From Gordonia gummivorans (lineage in GTDB: Bacteria; Actinomycetota; Actinomycetes; Mycobacteriales; Mycobacteriaceae): a stretch of 64,000 bases of DNA. The stretch spans positions 48,176 to 112,175 of the forward strand of contig NZ_JAKWBF010000016.1 in assembly GCF_022513585.1 (NCBI RefSeq). The letters are read 5' to 3'. Both the position numbers and the translations under genes were made by a program. Below, piece after piece: positions 61,914 through 64,000 of the stretch. Numbering within the stretch: the first letter of the stretch is position 1; every line of letters starts with the position of its first letter. The notes beneath the pieces were generated by a model, which did no database searches, was not told the origin of the DNA, and was given only the letters and a program-made list of their open reading frames with translations.

Positions 61914-62744
61914 ATGAAGCACAGTGCGAAATCCAAGGCGTGGTGGTCGATCGCCAACATCTTGGTGATCCTGTACGCGGTGATCCCACTGCTGTGGATC
62001 ATCAGCCTCTCCTTCAAATCGCCGGCGACGGTTCTGGACGGCAACTTCATCCCGCAGGAGTGGACGCTGGAGAACTACAAGGGCATCTTCGACACCAGCT
62101 CGTTCACGTCGGCCCTGCGTAACTCCATCGGAATCGGACTGATCACCACGCTGATCGCGGTGATCCTGGGCACCATGGCGGCCTATGCCGTTGCCCGGCT
62201 GGACTTCCCCGGAAAGAAGCTGCTCATCGGGGCGTCCCTGTTGATCGCGATGTTCCCGCAGATCTCGCTGGTGACACCACTGTTCAACATCGAGCGTCGT
62301 CTCGGCCTGTTCGACACCTGGCCGGGACTCATCCTGCCGTACATCACCTTCGCGCTGCCGCTGGCGATCTACACGCTGTCGGCCTTCTTCCGGGAGATCC
62401 CCTGGGAGCTGGAGAAGGCGGCCAAGATGGACGGCGCCACCCCATGGCAGGCGTTCACCCGGGTGATCGCGCCGCTGGCCGCGCCGGGCGTCGTGACGGC
62501 CGCGATCCTGGTGTTCATCTTCGCGTGGAACGACCTGCTCCTCGCCCTGTCGCTCACGTCGACGGAACGAGCGATCACCGCTCCGGTGGCCATCGCCAAC
62601 TTCACCGGTTCGAGTCAGTTCCAGGAACCCACGGGATCGATCGCCGCCGCCGCCGTGGTCATCACCATCCCCATCATCATCTTCGTGCTCTTCTTCCAAC
62701 GTCGAATCGTGGCCGGACTCACCTCCGGCGCCGTGAAGGGATAA
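61914..62744 (+). CDS. sugB: Trehalose ABC transporter permease SugB
   Basis: A 276-residue MalG-type permease with six membrane helices. The first is [20 protein letters not shown], and the EAA loop is [20 protein letters not shown], which contacts SugC. The C-terminus [14 protein letters not shown] is typical of MalG proteins. It starts 3 bp after sugA (ATG 61914) and ends 3 bp before sugC, so the operon is tightly packed. Confidence 0.95.
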   Translation: MKHSAKSKAWWSIANILVILYAVIPLLWIISLSFKSPATVLDGNFIPQEWTLENYKGIFDTSSFTSALRNSIGIGLITTLIAVILGTMAAYAVARLDFPGKKLLIGASLLIAMFPQISLVTPLFNIERRLGLFDTWPGLILPYITFALPLAIYTLSAFFREIPWELEKAAKMDGATPWQAFTRVIAPLAAPGVVTAAILVFIFAWNDLLLALSLTSTERAITAPVAIANFTGSSQFQEPTGSIAAAAVVITIPIIIFVLFFQRRIVAGLTSGAVKG

Positions 62745-62747
62745 CCC

Positions 62748-63917
62748 ATGGCAGAGATCGTTCTGGACAACGTCACCAAGAAATACCCCGACGGTTCGAC
62801 CGCGGTCCACGAGGTGAACATCGAGATCGCCGACGGCGAGTTCGTGATCCTCGTGGGGCCCTCCGGGTGTGGAAAGTCGACCACGCTCAACATGATCGCC
62901 GGCCTCGAGGACATCACCTCGGGCGAACTGCGCATCGGTGGTCAACGGGTCAACGAGCGTGCGCCCAAGGACCGGGACATCGCCATGGTGTTCCAGAGTT
63001 ACGCGCTGTACCCGCACATGTCGGTGCGCGACAACATCGCCTTCCCGCTCACCCTGGCGAAGATGTCCAAGGACCAGATCGCGTCGAAGGTCGAAGAAGC
63101 GGCGCGCATTCTCGACCTCGGTCAATACCTGGATCGTAAGCCCGCCAACCTCTCCGGCGGCCAGCGCCAACGTGTGGCGATGGGGCGCGCGATCGTGCGC
63201 TCGCCCAAGGCATTTCTCATGGACGAGCCGCTCAGCAACCTCGACGCCAAGCTGCGTGTGCAGATGCGTGCGGAGATCGCCCAGTTGCAGAACCGACTGA
63301 ACACCACCACGGTCTACGTCACCCACGACCAGACCGAGGCGATGACGCTCGGCGACCGTGTGGTGGTCCTCCGCGCCGGCTACGTTCAGCAGATCGGGAC
63401 ACCGCAGGAGCTCTACAACCACCCGGCCAACGTGTTTGTCGCCGGCTTCATCGGCTCGCCGTCGATGAACTTCTTGCCGGGCCGACTCGGCTCGGCGGGG
63501 ATCGAAACCGCCATCGGCACAATCTCACTCGACGATCACCAGCAGGTGGTCTCCCGGGCAGGCGACGTGGGCAGCAACGGCGACGTGCTCGTGGGCATCC
63601 GGCCCGAGCACCTCGAGGACGCGGCACTTCTCGATGCGACCACGCGTGCGCGTGGCGGCACCTTCAACGCGACCATCGATGTCCTCGAGTCGATGGGATC
63701 AGACACCTACGCCTACTTCAGTGTTGACTCGGAGCGTGCGTCGAGTGATGCGCTCACCGAGTTGTCGGCCGACTCGGGCGCGGATTTCGGTGGCGGGCAG
63801 ATGATCGCGCGGCTCTCGCCGGAATCACGGGTGAGCCGTGGTTCGACTGCCGAACTGTTCTTCGACACCGCCAAAGTCGCTGTGTTCGACCAGAGTTCGG
63901 GCGCCAACCTGCGCTGA
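62748..63917 (+). CDS. sugC: Trehalose ABC transporter ATPase SugC
   Basis: A 389-residue MalK-type ATPase. Walker A is GPSGCGKST, the Q-loop is in [12 protein letters not shown], the signature is [14 protein letters not shown], and Walker B is [16 protein letters not shown], followed by the H-loop [11 protein letters not shown]. The C-terminal TOBE-type regulatory region starts at about residue 240 ([13 protein letters not shown]). It powers import by LpqY-SugAB. It is the last gene of the operon; 49 bp after its stop comes the dispersed repeat with a hairpin. Confidence 0.96.
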   Translation: MAEIVLDNVTKKYPDGSTAVHEVNIEIADGEFVILVGPSGCGKSTTLNMIAGLEDITSGELRIGGQRVNERAPKDRDIAMVFQSYALYPHMSVRDNIAFPLTLAKMSKDQIASKVEEAARILDLGQYLDRKPANLSGGQRQRVAMGRAIVRSPKAFLMDEPLSNLDAKLRVQMRAEIAQLQNRLNTTTVYVTHDQTEAMTLGDRVVVLRAGYVQQIGTPQELYNHPANVFVAGFIGSPSMNFLPGRLGSAGIETAIGTISLDDHQQVVSRAGDVGSNGDVLVGIRPEHLEDAALLDATTRARGGTFNATIDVLESMGSDTYAYFSVDSERASSDALTELSADSGADFGGGQMIARLSPESRVSRGSTAELFFDTAKVAVFDQSSGANLR

Positions 63918-63966
63918 TGCGAAGAGTACTGCTTTCGGCCGCCTGACTGCGGAAATGCGTCATGGC

Positions 63967-63994
63967 GTGCTCGCAAAATCTAGGGGAAGAGTTT
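63967..63994 (+). repeat. Dispersed repeat copy 2 (right end of window)
   Basis: The sequence beginning GTGCTCGCAAAATC matches 725-752 with one difference. It continues into CTAGGGGAAGA, GTTT, CTTCCCC, a hairpin cut by the window end, which may be the sugC terminator. Confidence 0.75.
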
Positions 63995-64000
63995 CTTCCC

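Noticed and set aside
1..64000. tRNA, rRNA, prophage or integrative-element genes
   Set aside because: I looked for cloverleaf-like segments, integrases and structural phage genes and saw none; a tRNA scan would settle the small RNAs.

Overview
The window is high-GC actinobacterial DNA, very probably from the mycolic-acid group (Gordonia, Rhodococcus or a close relative; Gordonia is my best guess). The evidence is gene order and content. About 25.8-42.1 kb follows the Mycobacterium tuberculosis order accA3 - sufE-like - sseA - maf - accE - accD5 - birA - PH-domain protein - GtrA - purK - purE. About 44.2-49.6 kb holds LCP protein - rmlD - wbbL - mannose-1-P guanylyltransferase. About 49.6-63.9 kb follows O-methyltransferase - sigE - rseA - htrA - tatB - mrp - transglycosylase - DUF1003 - MgtE-like - lpqY - sugA - sugB - sugC. 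GTG starts, ATGA/GTGA stop-start overlaps and lipoprotein signal peptides are frequent. I saw no tRNA, rRNA, CRISPR array, transposase or phage gene.

Layout. (1) 0-11.5 kb: the 3' part of a DyP-type peroxidase, a palindrome-rich gap, an MFS exporter, a PrpR/RamB-type regulator divergent from the 2-methylcitrate-cycle operon prpD-prpB-prpC, then pyruvate carboxylase. Propionyl-CoA becomes pyruvate through prpDBC, and pyruvate carboxylase turns pyruvate into oxaloacetate. (2) 11.8-18.2 kb: a two-component flavin-dependent aromatic (phenol-type) hydroxylase with its reductase and a divergent AraC activator, metE behind a cobalamin riboswitch, and a cold-shock gene. (3) 18.5-22.2 kb: a urate-catabolism cluster (HIU hydrolase, OHCU decarboxylase, a purine permease fused to a second, degenerate OHCU decarboxylase-like domain) and a divergent MobA/MocA-like nucleotidyltransferase. 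(4) 22.1-25.7 kb: a TetR repressor with a 5'-truncated MFS gene, a lipoprotein and a small gene of uncertain start. (5) 25.8-35.5 kb: acyl-CoA carboxylase genes (accA3; accD5-accE-maf) and sulfur-transfer genes, with a condensation-domain gene and two paralogous lipoprotein metallopeptidases at places where M. tuberculosis has none. (6) 35.6-46.3 kb: biotin ligase, a two-component system, GtrA, purK/purE, a dienelactone-hydrolase-family gene, a deazaflavin-dependent nitroreductase-family gene, a TIGR03089-type protein and an LCP cell-wall ligase. (7) 46.5-64 kb: rhamnose/mannose sugar-nucleotide and glycosyltransfer genes, the SigE envelope-stress module, and the LpqY-SugABC trehalose importer.

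Repeats are a marked feature. Two dispersed palindromic families lie between genes, one at 11.6, 18.3 and 32.9 kb and the other at 25.3 and 43.4 kb. A third repeat (27 of 28 bases identical) occurs near both ends of the window. Two minisatellites lie in frame inside genes: a 36-bp unit in prpD and a 15-bp unit in the condensation-domain gene. The most unusual observations are the permease-OHCU decarboxylase fusion with a substituted catalytic histidine, the repeat expansion in PrpD, and the condensation protein translationally coupled to SseA/SufE.
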